DNA of 64,000 bases from the NCBI GenBank assembly GCA_035771175.1, contig CM069603.1, positions 24,590,286-24,654,285 of the forward strand. The letters are read 5' to 3'. Positions 33,086-44,443 of the stretch are shown here, piece by piece; the first letter of the stretch is position 1, and each line of letters starts with the position of its first letter. The stretch comes from Paratinospora sagittata. Its lineage: Eukaryota > Streptophyta > Magnoliopsida > Ranunculales > Menispermaceae. Made by a program: the position numbers and the translations under genes. The notes beneath the pieces were generated by a model. The model was not told the origin of the DNA, ran no database searches, and saw only the letters and a program-made list of their open reading frames with translations.

Positions 33086-34634
33086 TGATGATCCAATGAC
33101 CTTCATGATGGCTTTTTGGTTTTGATGATTACAAACAACATGAGTTTTTTGGTACTCTAACATCTACTTGAGTGTTTCAGCTTAAAAGACCACCACAAAT
33201 TCAAGTATATGGTTTCAAGCTTGAAGACATCTCAAAATCAAGACAATGAATGTAATTTTTTTTTTATTTTTTCTAAATGATCTTAGGTTGTAGAACCTAC
33301 TTTAGAGTTGCTTAGATATTGTGCATTTCATATGTTTTCAAAATGAGCATGATCTTCAATTGATTTCAATCATGTTTTATCTTCATTAGAAAAAGGTTTA
33401 AAGTGTCTTCAAATCCCCAATTTGATATTTAGAGTGTTTGATTTGATTTGAACGAGTGTGTGCAAAGATTTTTCAAAGGAAATCATGTTTGAGTGAAATG
33501 TGTCAGACCAGCGTGCTTCTCTAGCTGGTAGCGTGGTCCTTGCGTTGTCAGACAACTTAATGGTCTACCACAGTCACCAGCTTACTCCCTTTTGGAACAA
33601 CGTGCTACCGTGACCCAGAAAATCATTAGGTCTCTGGAATGGATCAGACCAGCGCGTTCTTCTGAGACACTGATGAAACACCCCTCTCTCGGTATACTGC
33701 TACTAGCGGGTTACCTTTTTGGCAGCAGAGAGTTGGAGTGTGGAGTTCTTCCTCCACCAGCACACTCCCTCTTGGAGCAGCGTGTTGTTGTATGTGTCAA
33801 GAAGAACAGTCATTTCTGGGCAACAAAAATGACATTTTGCACACTCTTTTCTCTTTCAGTATATGTACTTTTGCAAAGATTTTTGCACGCATTTTTACCT
33901 CATTCTTTTCTATAAAAGAATCTAAACGTTGCATTTGAATTTCAAAATCAAACCAGATAATTTCTCAGAATGAAACCCTAATTTATTCTCATACTCTATT
34001 TTTGTATAAAAGCAAAGTTGTGTTCTTCATTCAACTCAACCAACAAACTATTTGCAAGTTAAACTGATTTTCTATGTGTTCAAGTGTTTTCTATGTCAAA
34101 AACTTTGTTTTTGTGATCAAACTTTGGATTGAACGAGCTACATTTTTTTCATTTTCAAATCATCCAAATAACATTTTCAAATATGCCTTCCTTCTTGCTC
34201 TTGCACTTCATCCTTTACGCTATCTGAGCATTCTTGAGTAAGGTACAAAGAGTTTTTGTAAGTATTTTTGAGGTTTTTTAGTAAGAAAAATCCTCTCCAA
34301 TCTTCTTTTGTATTTTAAGAGGCTTGTTAGCCATTTGGAAGTTCTTTTGTCAAGAACGGTGCTTGTAAAAAGGTTGCTTACACCTGTGAAGTAAGTGTGT
34401 AATCGGTTTGATCATCACCCTTGAAGTAGAATCTTGTAGTGTTGGGTTGGGGAATCTTGATCGGAGAGATCAAGTTGTGGAGGTAGGCTTTACAAGCCCA
34501 ACCACACTAAAATTGCTAGGTTATTTGCTTTCTTGCTTGCATTTCTTTCAATACTTGTATTATTTATTTGAAAGGTTTTAAAAATCCTACAAGAATCTAA
34601 TTTACCTCCCTCTTGGACTTTATCTGGGACAACA
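33086..34634 (+). mobile_element. Copia solo LTR with perfect TSD AAGGG
   Basis: 1549 bp, starting TGATGATCCAATGACC and ending TATCTGGGACAACA. AAGGG is present at 33081-33085 and 34635-34639. The TATA box TGTATAAAAGC lies near 34005. U3 (33505-33790) carries its own GC-rich repeats, such as ACCAGCTTACTCCC...GGAACAACGTGCT and ACCAGCACACTCCC...GGAGCAGCGTGTT. The short frames inside it are fortuitous. Confidence 0.88.
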
Positions 34635-34639
34635 AAGGG

Positions 34640-35170
34640 TGCCATGAATCAAGCTACAGTAAGGTATCACTTCCACTACCAATGACATTTCCAACGCAAG
34701 TTACATCCACATAACGAAACTTTAAAATCATTCTCCTAGAGCAAGAGCATCTAATTAAGGGTTGCACCAGCCATATTAACTCCCCATTCAGATAGTTTAC
34801 ATAAACCTAGTTCACCTAGAGTAAGTCTTGTTTAGAAGCCACCTTCCAAATAAATTTTACAAACTAGCTTTGTTTATATCTTTAGGCCTTCTTAATACTA
34901 AAGTAACCCTTCTCACTATTCTAGAAAAGTCATGCCAATTGAGCAAAAAGAACTTCTTTTCCAAAAGAAGGGCCACCCACTAGAAAGTGTCATAGGATTT
35001 TTTCAATCCATGAGTAAGTTTAAGATGGAATACTAAAAGCACTAACCTAGAATAAGTAACAACTTTGAAGCATAAACCTAGCTAAAGTCATTCTACATCC
35101 TAAAGACAAGAAGCCTTCCAAGAATGAAACTTAGCCTCCATCAAGTCCATAATAAGCAAAAAAATTCTGA
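34640..35170 (-). pseudogene. Degraded LINE reverse-transcriptase C-terminal region
   Basis: One minus-strand frame, with many stops, reads LSLGCRMTLARFMLQS, VSAFSIPS, WIEKIL, FLVGGPSFGKEVLFAQLA, NSEKGYFSIKKA and FVKFIWKVASKQDLL. This resembles the region after the RT core of plant LINEs (LSLAGR.TL...SIP...F.WGG...GGLG...). It is clearly non-coding today. The solo LTR at 33086-34634 inserted at its left side. The call rests on motif order only. Confidence 0.5.
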
Positions 35171-36480
35171 TGGAGAGCTTAGCAGAATTTAGCTTAGCCT
35201 TTATCATTAAAATTAATTATCAATACATCACTCTTCTTAAATTATGTATTTAATGATAGTCATCGTGTAGGTACAAATTATCATAATCTATCATTTTTTT
35301 TTATCTCTAGTCGGTTTTACTTGTGCCATTAATTTGTTGACCTACATAAGTGTCCAAGAGGGGGGTGAATTGGACAAATTTGCAAGTTACACCTTTCAAA
35401 ACTTAAATCAAAATAGAAGTAAAGTGCAGCAGAAATGAAATTGCAAATACAGTAGATTTAGAGTGATTTGGCCCTTGCCTACATTCACTACCTAATCTCC
35501 CTGATTAGGATTTGTCAAACTCCACTATTGATACTTCTTCAAAGGTGAGGATCAAACCGTTACATTTTTCTCAGCTTCACGGGTGTGAGAACAACCTTTT
35601 CACATGAGCTTAAACAAGCTCCTTCTCAGTGACTGTCACACCCCGAATATTCTCTCATTTGCAAATCCCTTTAATTGGGATTTGATGGTAAAATAATAAC
35701 AAGAAAAATTCCAAGGTTAAAATTTTTGCATATCCCAAAACTTCACTTGATTCACATAACTTATTTCTATTATACAAGATTATTTGCCACTTTCTTACAT
35801 ACGCTACTTACTTATTTTAACTTAAACTAACACACACAAGTGCCAAAACATTACAACCTTTATATACAAGCAGAGGGTTATATGATTGGCTTATGCTAAG
35901 TGTATTTACAATTATACATTATCTGAAAACTAAACTCCTCTTTTCTTCCTTTCCTTTTTCATCTCTTTTCCTTTCCTAATTATTACTTTTGGTATTAATT
36001 TCCTAGTGATAAGATTAAAAGGGTGAGCTTATGCCTAATGGGTCCCCTAACAAGTTTCCACACTTTAGGCAAAACATCAAAATTGATATTCAATAACTGA
36101 GATTTAAACAATATAACATCAATAATTGCACACATATGCACATGGAAACTTTGTTAGCAATTGAATGGAACATTTTGTGAAATTTGAAATAATAAGCTGC
36201 ATTTAGCAATCCAGCAAGGGCCAACTTCCAACCCAAATAATATGTTAGCTATCCAGCAAGGGTCAGCTTCCAACTCAAATAAGTTGCATTTAGCATTCAA
36301 GCAAGGGCCAGCTGTCACCCAATTAACATTTTACTAGTGAAAGTAAAGACGTGTGCATAACTTCAGCATGAATATAAAACTTAATTAAAAGACTAGAATG
36401 CACAAACCATAGGTTCCTCCGCACCTTAAAATGAGTATTCGAACAACTTTTCCTAGAGCTTTTCTCAGCAATATAGAAAA

Positions 36481-38220
36481 TGTTCTCTCAAGGAACCCCA
36501 TGAAGAATATTTTGATGATGACAAACTACTCCATCTCATAATCTAATAAGTTTATTTAGTGTTTCAATAATGTAATATGAAGATGATCTTTTTTCAAAGA
36601 GAATTCACTCAATTGGGCTTATACCAAGTCATGGAAAATTAGGTCATCAAGGATCAAGATCAAGAATCATAAAAAGGTCTAATGTCAATTTAGAATTGTA
36701 GAATTTTACTCAACACTATTTTCAACAAGATTACATGAAACACAAGTTTTCACTTAATACTTGATTTTCAGAGAAAATGATTTTAAATCAATTTGATTTG
36801 AAAGTTTTTCAAACTATTTGCATGTTTTTCTGAATGATTAATTTGATCCAAAAATCACAAGTTTTGATTTGATTTGATCGAATTTCGAAAATTGCTAAAA
36901 TCTAAAAAATCAAAATTAGTGTCTTTCAGGACGTTGATGGTTAATCAGGACGCTAATGCAGTAGCTAGTCACTTAATATCGAGCCAACACTGTAGGATGT
37001 TGATGGACCATCAGGACGTTGATAGTTTTTGAGTTTGAGTTTACACAATTCAAAGCAGGACGCTAATACGATAGTAACGCCCTCCTCGAACAAACCTGGA
37101 AAACTAATAGTTGTTGTCATGACGCTAATGGAACATTAGCGCCTTCCCTGAAAGTTTGGGTTTCTGGAAATCAAGCTCTTCAGGACGCTAAAACTATATT
37201 AGTGCCCTCCCTAAGCAAGTTAATGAAAACTTGATTTTCCCAACCAATTCATTTCAGGAAGCTAACGCACTTTCAAGACGCTGATGCGACTTTGTGTGAA
37301 ATCTCAAAAAGGAACTATTATCTGTACACTGACATTTCAGTCGCCTGAGAAAAGTGGTTTTCTGATCATTTCTATTTTCATGCAAATTGAATTGAACCAG
37401 AACATTTGAGCCGTTTTGACTCAATGTTCTAATTCATTTCAAAATTTGAAAGCTTTGGTTTTGGGCGCAAATGAAAATTATAAAAGACAATCCATATTAG
37501 GATTGAACAAGAAAACAAGCTATTTTTTCACTCAAACGTTTTGAAAGTTAGTCGATTTTCAACTTTGCAAAAATTATGTTGATAAACGTTTTCTTTCAAC
37601 AAGTGGTTATTCTATTTGAGCTTATATCTTATATCTTATCTTCGGAAAAACCAATGAAAGAAAAGATATTGATTTTACTCTAATTTTAGCTAATTTAAAA
37701 CTCATATCTATCATTGCTGAAAGAGTAAGTTCTAGTACAAGTTCATAGTATATAGTTGTACTGAAATTGTATATCATTTCATATATGTATCGAGTTGTAT
37801 CTTGCTGCAACAATATAAGTTGCAGATTTTTATCCTTTCAAGTTAGGATAGTTAGTGGTCTACTCATATCCATGAAATTGAGTGTATAGGTTGTCGTACA
37901 CCTGTGAAGTTAAGAATATAAGTTGTCTTACACCTGTAAAGTTAAAAGTATAAGTAGGTCTCAGACCTGTAAGTTGAGAAAGGTTGTAATGGTTTGATTC
38001 TCACCCGTAAAAGGATTGGTTAGTGAAGTTTAGAAAATCCTAATTGAGGAGGTTAGGTAGTGGAGGTAGGCATATAGCTGAACCATTATAAATCTTTTAT
38101 GCAAGTTTATTTAAGATTTTCTACACTGTCTTTTGCCATTACACTGCTTAATTTGTGCTCAAAGTTTTAATTGATTATTGTGTCCACTTCTCCCCCCTCT
38201 TAGACACTTTTGGGCCAACA
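36481..38220 (+). mobile_element. Copia solo LTR with perfect TSD GAAAA
   Basis: 1740 bp, starting TGTTCTCTCAAGGAACC and ending TTTTGGGCCAACA. GAAAA lies at 36476-36480 and 38221-38225, and the uninterrupted sister LTR at about 56100 reads straight through (ACAGAAAATAGTAAAAGAG). It has GGACGCTAAT/AGCGCC units at 36930-37275, a TATA box near 37480 (TTATAAAAG) and decayed U5 hairpins at 37895-37985. Confidence 0.92.
36930..37275 (+). repeat. U3 hairpin units in the solo LTR
   Basis: Units such as GGACGTTGATGGTTAATCAGGACGCTAATG, GCAGGACGCTAATACGATAGTAACGCCCTCC and ATGACGCTAATGGAACATTAGCGCC; the last has ten-base arms (GACGCTAATG against CATTAGCGCC) with one mismatch and a two-base loop. They are evenly spaced at about 50-60 bp. 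Confidence 0.75.
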
Positions 38221-38389
38221 GAAAATAGTAAAAGAGAGAGAGTTTGAAAGAAGTTTTTGAGTTTTAAAAAATACTAAAAACCTTCCCCTTATTTATAGGA
38301 TGAATTTTTTTTCACTTTCCAAAAATGCCCTTAGAGATTTTATTTATTTATCGTCTCGTCTCATGCTCGGGTAAGGTCTCGTGTATGTT

Positions 38390-38637
38390 CTCGAGATATA
38401 TCTCGAGAAAATTCTTTTAACGTAATACCAATTATATCCTTTCTCGAGATATATCTTGAGACGATTCTTTTCAAATAATAGTTGGAAATATCTCGAGACG
38501 ATTCTTTTCAAATAATACCAACTATATCCTTTCTTGAGAAATATCTCGAGACGATTATTTTTAAATAATACCAACCATATCCTTTCTCGAGATATATCTC
38601 GAGATGATTCTTTTCAAATAATACCAATTATATCCTT
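38390..38637 (-). repeat. U3 tandem array with perfect palindrome CTCGAGATATATCTCGAG (3' LTR)
   Basis: About five units of 50-60 bp. Each is built of the 18-bp palindrome CTCGAGATATATCTCGAG (perfect at 38390-38407; variants in the rest), then ATTCTTTTCAAATAATACCA and ACTATATCCTTT. The array lies just upstream of the TATA box on the minus strand. The 5' LTR has about four units at 56286-56490. Confidence 0.85.
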
Positions 38638-38721
38638 TTTCACTTTTTTCTTTAGACTTTTCTCATAATGTTAATCTTGTCCCTTTTTGTCTTTTTCTTG
38701 ATTTTAGGTGAAAATTTCACA

Positions 38722-38734
38722 ACCTTCTCTCCTT
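38722..38734 (-). other. Polypurine tract of the chromovirus-like element
   Basis: AAGGAGAGAAGGT on the minus strand immediately precedes the 3' LTR start (TGTGAAATTTTCACC). Confidence 0.6.
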
Positions 38735-38764
38735 AAAAAATTTCTTCCTCAAAATTTGTTTCAT

Positions 38765-39259
38765 TTATTTAAGAATAAAGCAATCAATGATTTTTCCAAA
38801 ATTTCTAAAGGCAATAATCAATAAAAATATCTTACCGACAGACGGTTCACCATTAAAATTTTGTTGTAGAAGCAACAAAGTATTGTCCTCAACTACTTCA
38901 TCCACTTGTACTGGTGGTGGTTTTTCGCAGACCCCACTTTCCGCAGATAGACATTTTAGTTCTGGACAGAAAATGTAGGGTTGCTTGACCGATGGACTAG
39001 AGTCTTGGAGAAACTGTTGTGTAAAATCACCACGTAATGACGAGGGTAAAGATCGATTTGGGGAGCTTAAGGGAGTGGTGTATGAATAGTCCCTGAGAGC
39101 CCGATTAAAGGTGTAGGGTTTCATTGGTATAATAAGTTGACGTTTTGGTTTTTCACTTTGTGGCTGCACTGTTGGTTGAACCTCGATGGGCCCTTTGGGT
39201 GGTGCTGGGTTTGGTGTCGCGAACATTGTAGATAGAGTTGGTCCGGACAATTGTGGCAT
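38765..39259 (-). CDS. Unrecognised 164-codon ORF between integrase and 3' LTR
   Basis: An intact frame starting MPQLSGPTLSTMFATPNPAP, rich in Pro, Ser and Gln, with SEKPKRQLIIPMKPYTFNRA and VDEVVEDNTLLLLQQNFNGE. I do not recognise it. Chromoviruses normally end pol with the integrase/chromodomain and have only a short spacer before the 3' LTR, yet here there is about 0.95 kb. It may be a captured host fragment, an accessory ORF or a chance frame. The first is attractive because it is uninterrupted while every neighbouring frame is broken, but the evidence is weak. Confidence 0.3.
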   Translation of the reverse strand: MPQLSGPTLSTMFATPNPAPPKGPIEVQPTVQPQSEKPKRQLIIPMKPYTFNRALRDYSYTTPLSSPNRSLPSSLRGDFTQQFLQDSSPSVKQPYIFCPELKCLSAESGVCEKPPPVQVDEVVEDNTLLLLQQNFNGEPSVGKIFLLIIAFRNFGKIIDCFILK

Positions 39260-39684
39260 ACAAAGAAGAAAAGTTGAATATAGTTCTGATGTTTTGCTCT
39301 GGTAATAGTACAGATAGTAAGGTTATGAGGTTTCATTCTTTGGTTACCTTTCTTAATCTGGAAAATGAGGGAATTGGTACATTCCATTCTAGTAATATTG
39401 ATTAGGCACGTTCTCATTTGGATCCATCTGAGAATACAAAATTTTGGTTATGACCAAGCAAGACATATACTATCCAGCTATTTCTATAACAATAGAAATC
39501 TGTATATATTTCCACACAGTAAGATGAAACATAATTATGATGATTACAAAGTTTCATTTTAAGTGTTACAAGGAAATAATTTTGGATATTTTTGTTTTAT
39601 GTCACTCTGGAGTTCCCATGTTGTTTCCACTAAGCCATGATTTTTCCATAATATTTTTACTAATGTAATAGCTTTTCTTCTCAA

Positions 39685-40892
39685 CTATTGGGTTTTTGTA
39701 TCTAAAATTTGTATTGGTTTTTCTTGATATTTACTTCCTTCCTCCATTCTAATATTTGTCCAAGAGATAATTTGGGAAGGGTTAGGATGACACTTTCGCA
39801 ACATTGAGACGTCGAACACATCATGCATGCTTGCCATGGTTACTGGCAGATTAAGTTGATAAGCAACTGCTCTAATTCTTTGTTTAATCTCAAAGGGTCT
39901 TATAAATCTTGGAGATAATTTTCCTTTTGTTCCGAACCGACAGACTCCTTTGATGGGTTGTACTTTCAAGAATACCATATCTCCAACCTGGAACTCCAGA
40001 AGTTGCCGATGTTTGTCTGCATAACTTTTCTACAGGATTTTAGCTATATGAAGTTTTTCCTTGATTAACTGAATCTTTTTACTTGTTTCCTTAATTATCT
40101 CAGGTCCTATTTCTATTTTATCAGTCATCTCCATCCAACATATTGGTGATCTGCAACCATACATAGCTTCAAATGGTGTCATTTTTATGTTTGTCTGATA
40201 GCTGGTATTATAAGAAAATTCAGCCAAATGTAAATACTTGGCCCAACTATCATGATAGTCCAGTACGCAGGCTCTTAACTTATCTTCTAAAATTTGAATT
40301 ACTCATTTAGACTATCTGTCAGCTTATGGATGGAACGTTGTACTTAGTGATTTTGGAACCCAATCTTTGTTGGAAACTTTGCCAAAGTTGAGATGTAAAA
40401 CATAGATCGTGAACACAAACGATTGTTTGTGGGATCCCATGGGGCTTTACTATCTCTATTTCATATAGTTCGACTAACTTAGCCGGAGTGTCTGTTGCCT
40501 TTATGGGCAGGAATTTTGCCATTTTGGTGAGTTTATCCACCATAACCCACATTGTATCTTGGCCCTTGGAGTTTCGTGGTAATGCTGAGACAAAATCCAT
40601 TGTGATGTTGTTCCATTTCCATTCCCCTATCGGCAAGGGTTGTAGCAACCCTGAAGGTTTTTGATGTTTTGCCTTAACTTGCTGGCAAGTAAGTCACCTC
40701 GTTACGCAGTGTAACTTCTTTTTTCATTCCACAAAACCAGAATTGTCGCTTAAGGTCTTGGTACATCTTGTCTCCTCCTAGATGTATGGGAAACTTGGAA
40801 TGATGGAATTCATCAAATGTCAACTTTCTTAATTCCTCATTGTTTGGAACATAAATCTTCTTCTTGTACAAGATGGTTCCATCTTCTGCCAA
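39685..40892 (-). pseudogene. Ty3 integrase with chromodomain-like C-terminus, decayed
   Basis: The N-terminal zinc region FHHSKFPIHLGGDKMY...FWFCGMKKEV starts near 40892. A core frame (40648-40319) contains WNNITMDFVSALPRNSKG, with the first catalytic Asp, and VHDLCFTSQLWQSFQ, where the usual SDRD is altered. The next frame (40227-40030) has AEFSYNTSYQTNIKMTPFEA, and the last (39978-39685) has FGTKGKLSPRFIRPFEI, VSMLRKCHPNPSQII and EKPIQILD. The order is that of chromovirus integrases. Three or more frame breaks make it inactive. Confidence 0.85.
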
Positions 40893-41102
40893 TGCCTAAT
40901 GCCCCAAATCGTGTTGCTGAAACAGTAGAATTTTTTTTGTCAGTTCTAGATCATCTACTTGTGATGCCTTTACTTTTTCCACTAATTTTGATTTCACACT
41001 TACACTTTGTAACTTAATTCGTTACGATCCTATTTCCATTTGAAGGTTGTATTGATCAATCACTGAGAGCATTTGCCACTGAGAGAGTATTAAAGCACGA
41101 TC

Positions 41103-41540
41103 TCATGCATGTGATCTTCTACTCAATGCATCGGCCACCACATTAACCTTACGTGGGTGGTACTGAATGGTAAAGCCATAATCTTTAAGAAATTCCACCC
41201 AACGTCTTTGCCTGAGATTAAGATCACTTTGTGTACAGATATATCTTAAACTTTGGTGATCTGAGAATGTCTCTATCCTTTCTCCATAGAGATAATGAGG
41301 CCAAAGTTTAAGAGCAAAAACCACTGCTGCTAATTCCAAGTCATGAGTGGAATAGTTTTTCTCATGAAGCTTTAATTGTCGAGATCCATAGGCATCACAT
41401 GTTCTTCTTGCATTAGAACTGCCCCCAGTCCAGTTAGTGATGCGCAGTGTATAGCGTATACTCTCTTCCATTGATAGGAGCTTTTAAAATGGGTACCATT
41501 GTTAATTTCCTTTTCAGCTCCTAAAAAGAGTATTCACAAT
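41103..41540 (-). pseudogene. Ty3 RNase H domain
   Basis: The readable part includes [55 protein letters not shown] (catalytic Asp) and [17 protein letters not shown]. Frame breaks occur upstream, near 41400-41470. Confidence 0.85.
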
Positions 41541-41769
41541 ATTGATCCCATTCGAATGGAACCACTTTTCTTGTCAACCGGGTCGTTGGTTCGGCCAGCC
41601 TTGAGAAGTCTCGAACGAACCTTCTATAATACCCAGCCAATCCAAGAAAACTTCAAATTTTGGTAACATTGGTGGGTTGTTTCCAATTTGCAACCGCTTC
41701 CACTTTTGTTGGATATACTACAATGTTATTTGCCCAGACAACATGACCCAAAAACTTAACTTCAGAAAC

Positions 41770-42345
41770 TCAAAACTCACATTTGCTAAATTTCACATAA
41801 AGCAAGTGAGTTTGTAGTGTTTGCAACACAATCTGCAGATGCATTTCGTGTTCTTGCTTTGTCGATGAATAAATAAGAATATCATTGACAAACACAACAA
41901 CAAAACAATCTAGGTATGGCCTAAATACTCTATGCATAAGATCCGTAAATGTTATTGGAGCATTCGTTAGACCAAAAGGCATTACTATAAATTCGTAATG
42001 TCCGTATTGAGTCCGAAAGGTTGTTTTGTGAATATCCTCCTCCTTGATTCTCAATTGGTAGTAACCTGAACGAAGATCTATTTTTTGAAAGGTATTGCGC
42101 ACCGCGCAATGGATCAAAGAGGTCCTCAATTCGGGGTAATGGGTATTTATTTTTTATGGTAACATGATTTAGTTTTCGATAATCTGCACACATTATAAGT
42201 GTACCATCTTTCATTTTAACAAACAACACTGAAGCCCCCCCAAGGTGAGAAACTTTTATGAATGAGTCCTTTCATTTCTAACTCCCTTAATTGTTTATCT
42301 AGTTCTACCAGTTCAGGGTGAGTCATCCGATAAGGAGGAATAGAT
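41770..42345 (-). pseudogene. Ty3 reverse transcriptase, with active-site Asp changed to Asn
   Basis: The start [20 protein letters not shown] (about 42345-42285) is followed by [51 protein letters not shown], and [20 protein letters not shown]. The catalytic motif is FVNDILIYS (about 41892-41866) where the family has F-I/V-D-D-I-L-I-Y-S, so one metal-binding Asp is lost. A frame shift near 42110 splits the domain. The SIRE-like element inserted about 25 bases upstream, at 42370. Confidence 0.88.
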
Positions 42346-42369
42346 ATCGGCTCTATCACTAGCAGCAAT

Positions 42370-44390
42370 TGCTGAACCAATTATCCTCATGTCCCTTACA
42401 AGAGTATGTCATTTATGTGAAAGATATTTTGATGATTACAAACCACATTTTGTATATAATAATATTGTATACATGGCATATCTAATCCTACATGAAAGTT
42501 TTGAAAAATCAATGATGCATGGTGAACATGTTGTCAAGATCCATCTGAAGACCATGATCACTTGAAGAATATATATATAGTTATATGATTAGATTGTGTT
42601 TAGTTTGTAGAATTTTTACTATCATATGATTCAGCAATATGCATGACTCCATGTTTTAGTCGAGTTGATTTTTTATCATTTACATTAAATTTTCTATGTT
42701 TGTTTCGATCCAAAAATACCAAGACTTTAATCGCATTTATCGAGTTTTAAACAAAAAATCAAAGTTGTGTTTAAGTGTCCATGAGGACGCTAATGTCTTA
42801 GTAGCGCCCTCCTAGACTTGGTAAGTCAGGAAGCTGATAAAACATTAAGACGTTAATAATGTTCAAGGTTAAAATGTACTTATTCATCAGGACATTTACT
42901 ACATCAGTAGCGGCCTCATTTAAGTCAACCTATGAACTTGTCAGGACGCTGATTCAGTATCAGCTCACTAATTATTTTTTGAGTTTTAAATGATTTAATC
43001 TTTAAGGACGCTAATAGTTATAAGTTGGAAAACGTTCAGGACGCTACTTGAAAAGGAACGCCCTCACTTAAGAACCAACTTAGTAATTCTCAGGGCGTTG
43101 ATCGTTCTTAGGCGTACTTATTGTTTTTATGAATAAAAAACATCAGGACGCTTACTCGTTAGTAACGCCCTCGTGACTTTAAATATTTTAAAACAAGGCA
43201 AGACACTAACTGTGGATTAGCGCCCTCATGAAGTTTAGTCGTTTTAATTTCCAAGTAAGTAAGGACGCTTACGATTAATTAGCGCCCTCACTTTACAGTT
43301 CAGCAGGACGTTTATGGTCCATGAGTGCCCTCAAAGGAACAAAATAACAAAGTTGACACTATGCGTTAGGACGTTGAGTAACCAATTAGGACGCTAATTC
43401 AACATTGTCACTGTTCTGACACTTACACTTTTTCAGATTACTTTTTCAAAACTATGTAAAACATTTTAGAACCTTTTGAATCTTTCAAAACGTTTTGATA
43501 CTTTATCAGAACATTCTTTTTTCATGAAAGATCAGATGATTCAGGTGTTGTCGTCGTAATTGCACAGAGCTAAATCAATCTGTTTCGGGAAAGAATGTGT
43601 TCGTTGTTTTTTAAATAACTTTGTGCGCCAAAATTACCAAGTCCATTGCGTCACTGCTATTTTTATATATATGTTGCCTTAGAGCATATCAAACAACATC
43701 AATCTATCTAATACGAAAACTGAAAATCATTTAAAACGTTTAATAGTTTTCACTTGTGCAAAAACTTTTGGAAGTTAGTCTTTTACTCACTACTTTAAAC
43801 TCATAATCTTTTGAAATACATTAAGTCTTCTGGATTAGTTGATCTTCATCTATATTTTTTCAAAAATCCATTATAGAAGACGAAAGCTTTTTGAACCAAT
43901 TTTCAGCTGATCTTCATCATAAATATTTTGCTGAATCTTTGGTAACAAAAGGTTCAATCCAAAGTTTTGTAAGTATCACTTTTATTCTAAGTAAAGCGCG
44001 TCATATCTCATCTTGTATTTAGATATTAATGATTGGTTTTTCATTGGGTTAGAGCAAGTGTTGTTCAAAGTTGTAACGATCATTCTCACACCCAGAAGTT
44101 GAGAAAAGGTTCTTCTCACACCCGTAAGTTGAGAAAGTGTATCGGTTTGGTCTTCACCCATAAGAAGATCCTTAGTGAAGTTTGGACAAGTCCTAACTGA
44201 GGAGGTTAGGTAGTGGATGTAGGCGAGGCCGAACCGCTATAAATCCTGTTTGTACTGCCTCTTTTACTGTCATTGTGTTTGTATGCTACACTCTATTTAA
44301 CCTATTTTAAATATTTCATTCATTCAAAAGAAATGTTAAAATCTGCTAAGTTTCCAATTCACCCCCTTCTCGGACGCATCTGGGCCAACA
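42370..44390 (+). repeat. 5' LTR of the nested SIRE-like element
   Basis: 2021 bp, uninterrupted. It has a start region shared with 18516, a hairpin array (42780-43405), a TATA-like sequence (TTATATATATG near 43664), two U5 TTCTCA units (44080-44135), GTGGATGTAGGC and CTATAAATC, then CTCGGACGCATCTGGGCCAACA-type end. It is the best reference copy of this LTR in the window. Confidence 0.9.
42780..43405 (+). repeat. U3 array of about eleven GGACGC...GCGCCC hairpin units
   Basis: Upstream arms (AGGACGCTAATG, CAGGACGCTGAT, CAGGACGCTACT, CAGGACGCTTACT, AAGGACGCTTAC and so on) alternate with downstream arms (AGTAGCGCCCTC, TAGTAACGCCCTC, TTAGCGCCCTC, ATGAGTGCCCTC), spaced about 50-80 bp. The inner bases of each pair are complementary and co-vary (CTTACT with AGTAA, CTAAT with TTAG), while GGACGC against GCGCCC keeps the same single A.C mismatch. 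It ends about 260 bp before the TATA-like sequence. Confidence 0.8.
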
Positions 44391-44392
44391 GT

Positions 44393-44409
44393 TGGTATCA
44401 AAGCAGGTT
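44393..44409 (+). other. Primer-binding site, tRNA-Met type
   Basis: TGGTATCAAAGCAGGTT starts two bases after the 5' LTR end at 44390. Confidence 0.88.
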
Positions 44410-44443
44410 AACCGTCAAAGTATCTAACAATCTTCGATTAAGT

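Larger units (their letters stand above)
35634..38721 (-). repeat. 3' LTR of the chromovirus-like element (interrupted)
   Basis: On the plus strand it starts TGTCACACCCCGAATATTC and ends GGTGAAAATTTCACA. It contains three copies of a repeat of about 44 bp around AATCCAGCAAGGGCCA (36197-36330), the block GGGTGAGCTTATGCCTAATG (36020-36041, complement of the shared Ty3 motif), a TATA box on the minus strand (CCTATAAATAAGG, about 38300-38287) and a palindrome array (38390-38637). The solo LTR at 36481-38220 splits it. Confidence 0.88.

Noticed and set aside
33592..33915. 107-codon open frame
   Set aside because: Lies wholly within a solo LTR defined by a perfect TSD and overlaps its U3 repeats; no domain.
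35629..35633. TSD for the chromovirus-like element
   Set aside because: GTGAC on the left does not equal GACTC on the right; TGACT/AGACT would fit only by shifting the LTR ends off TG...CA.
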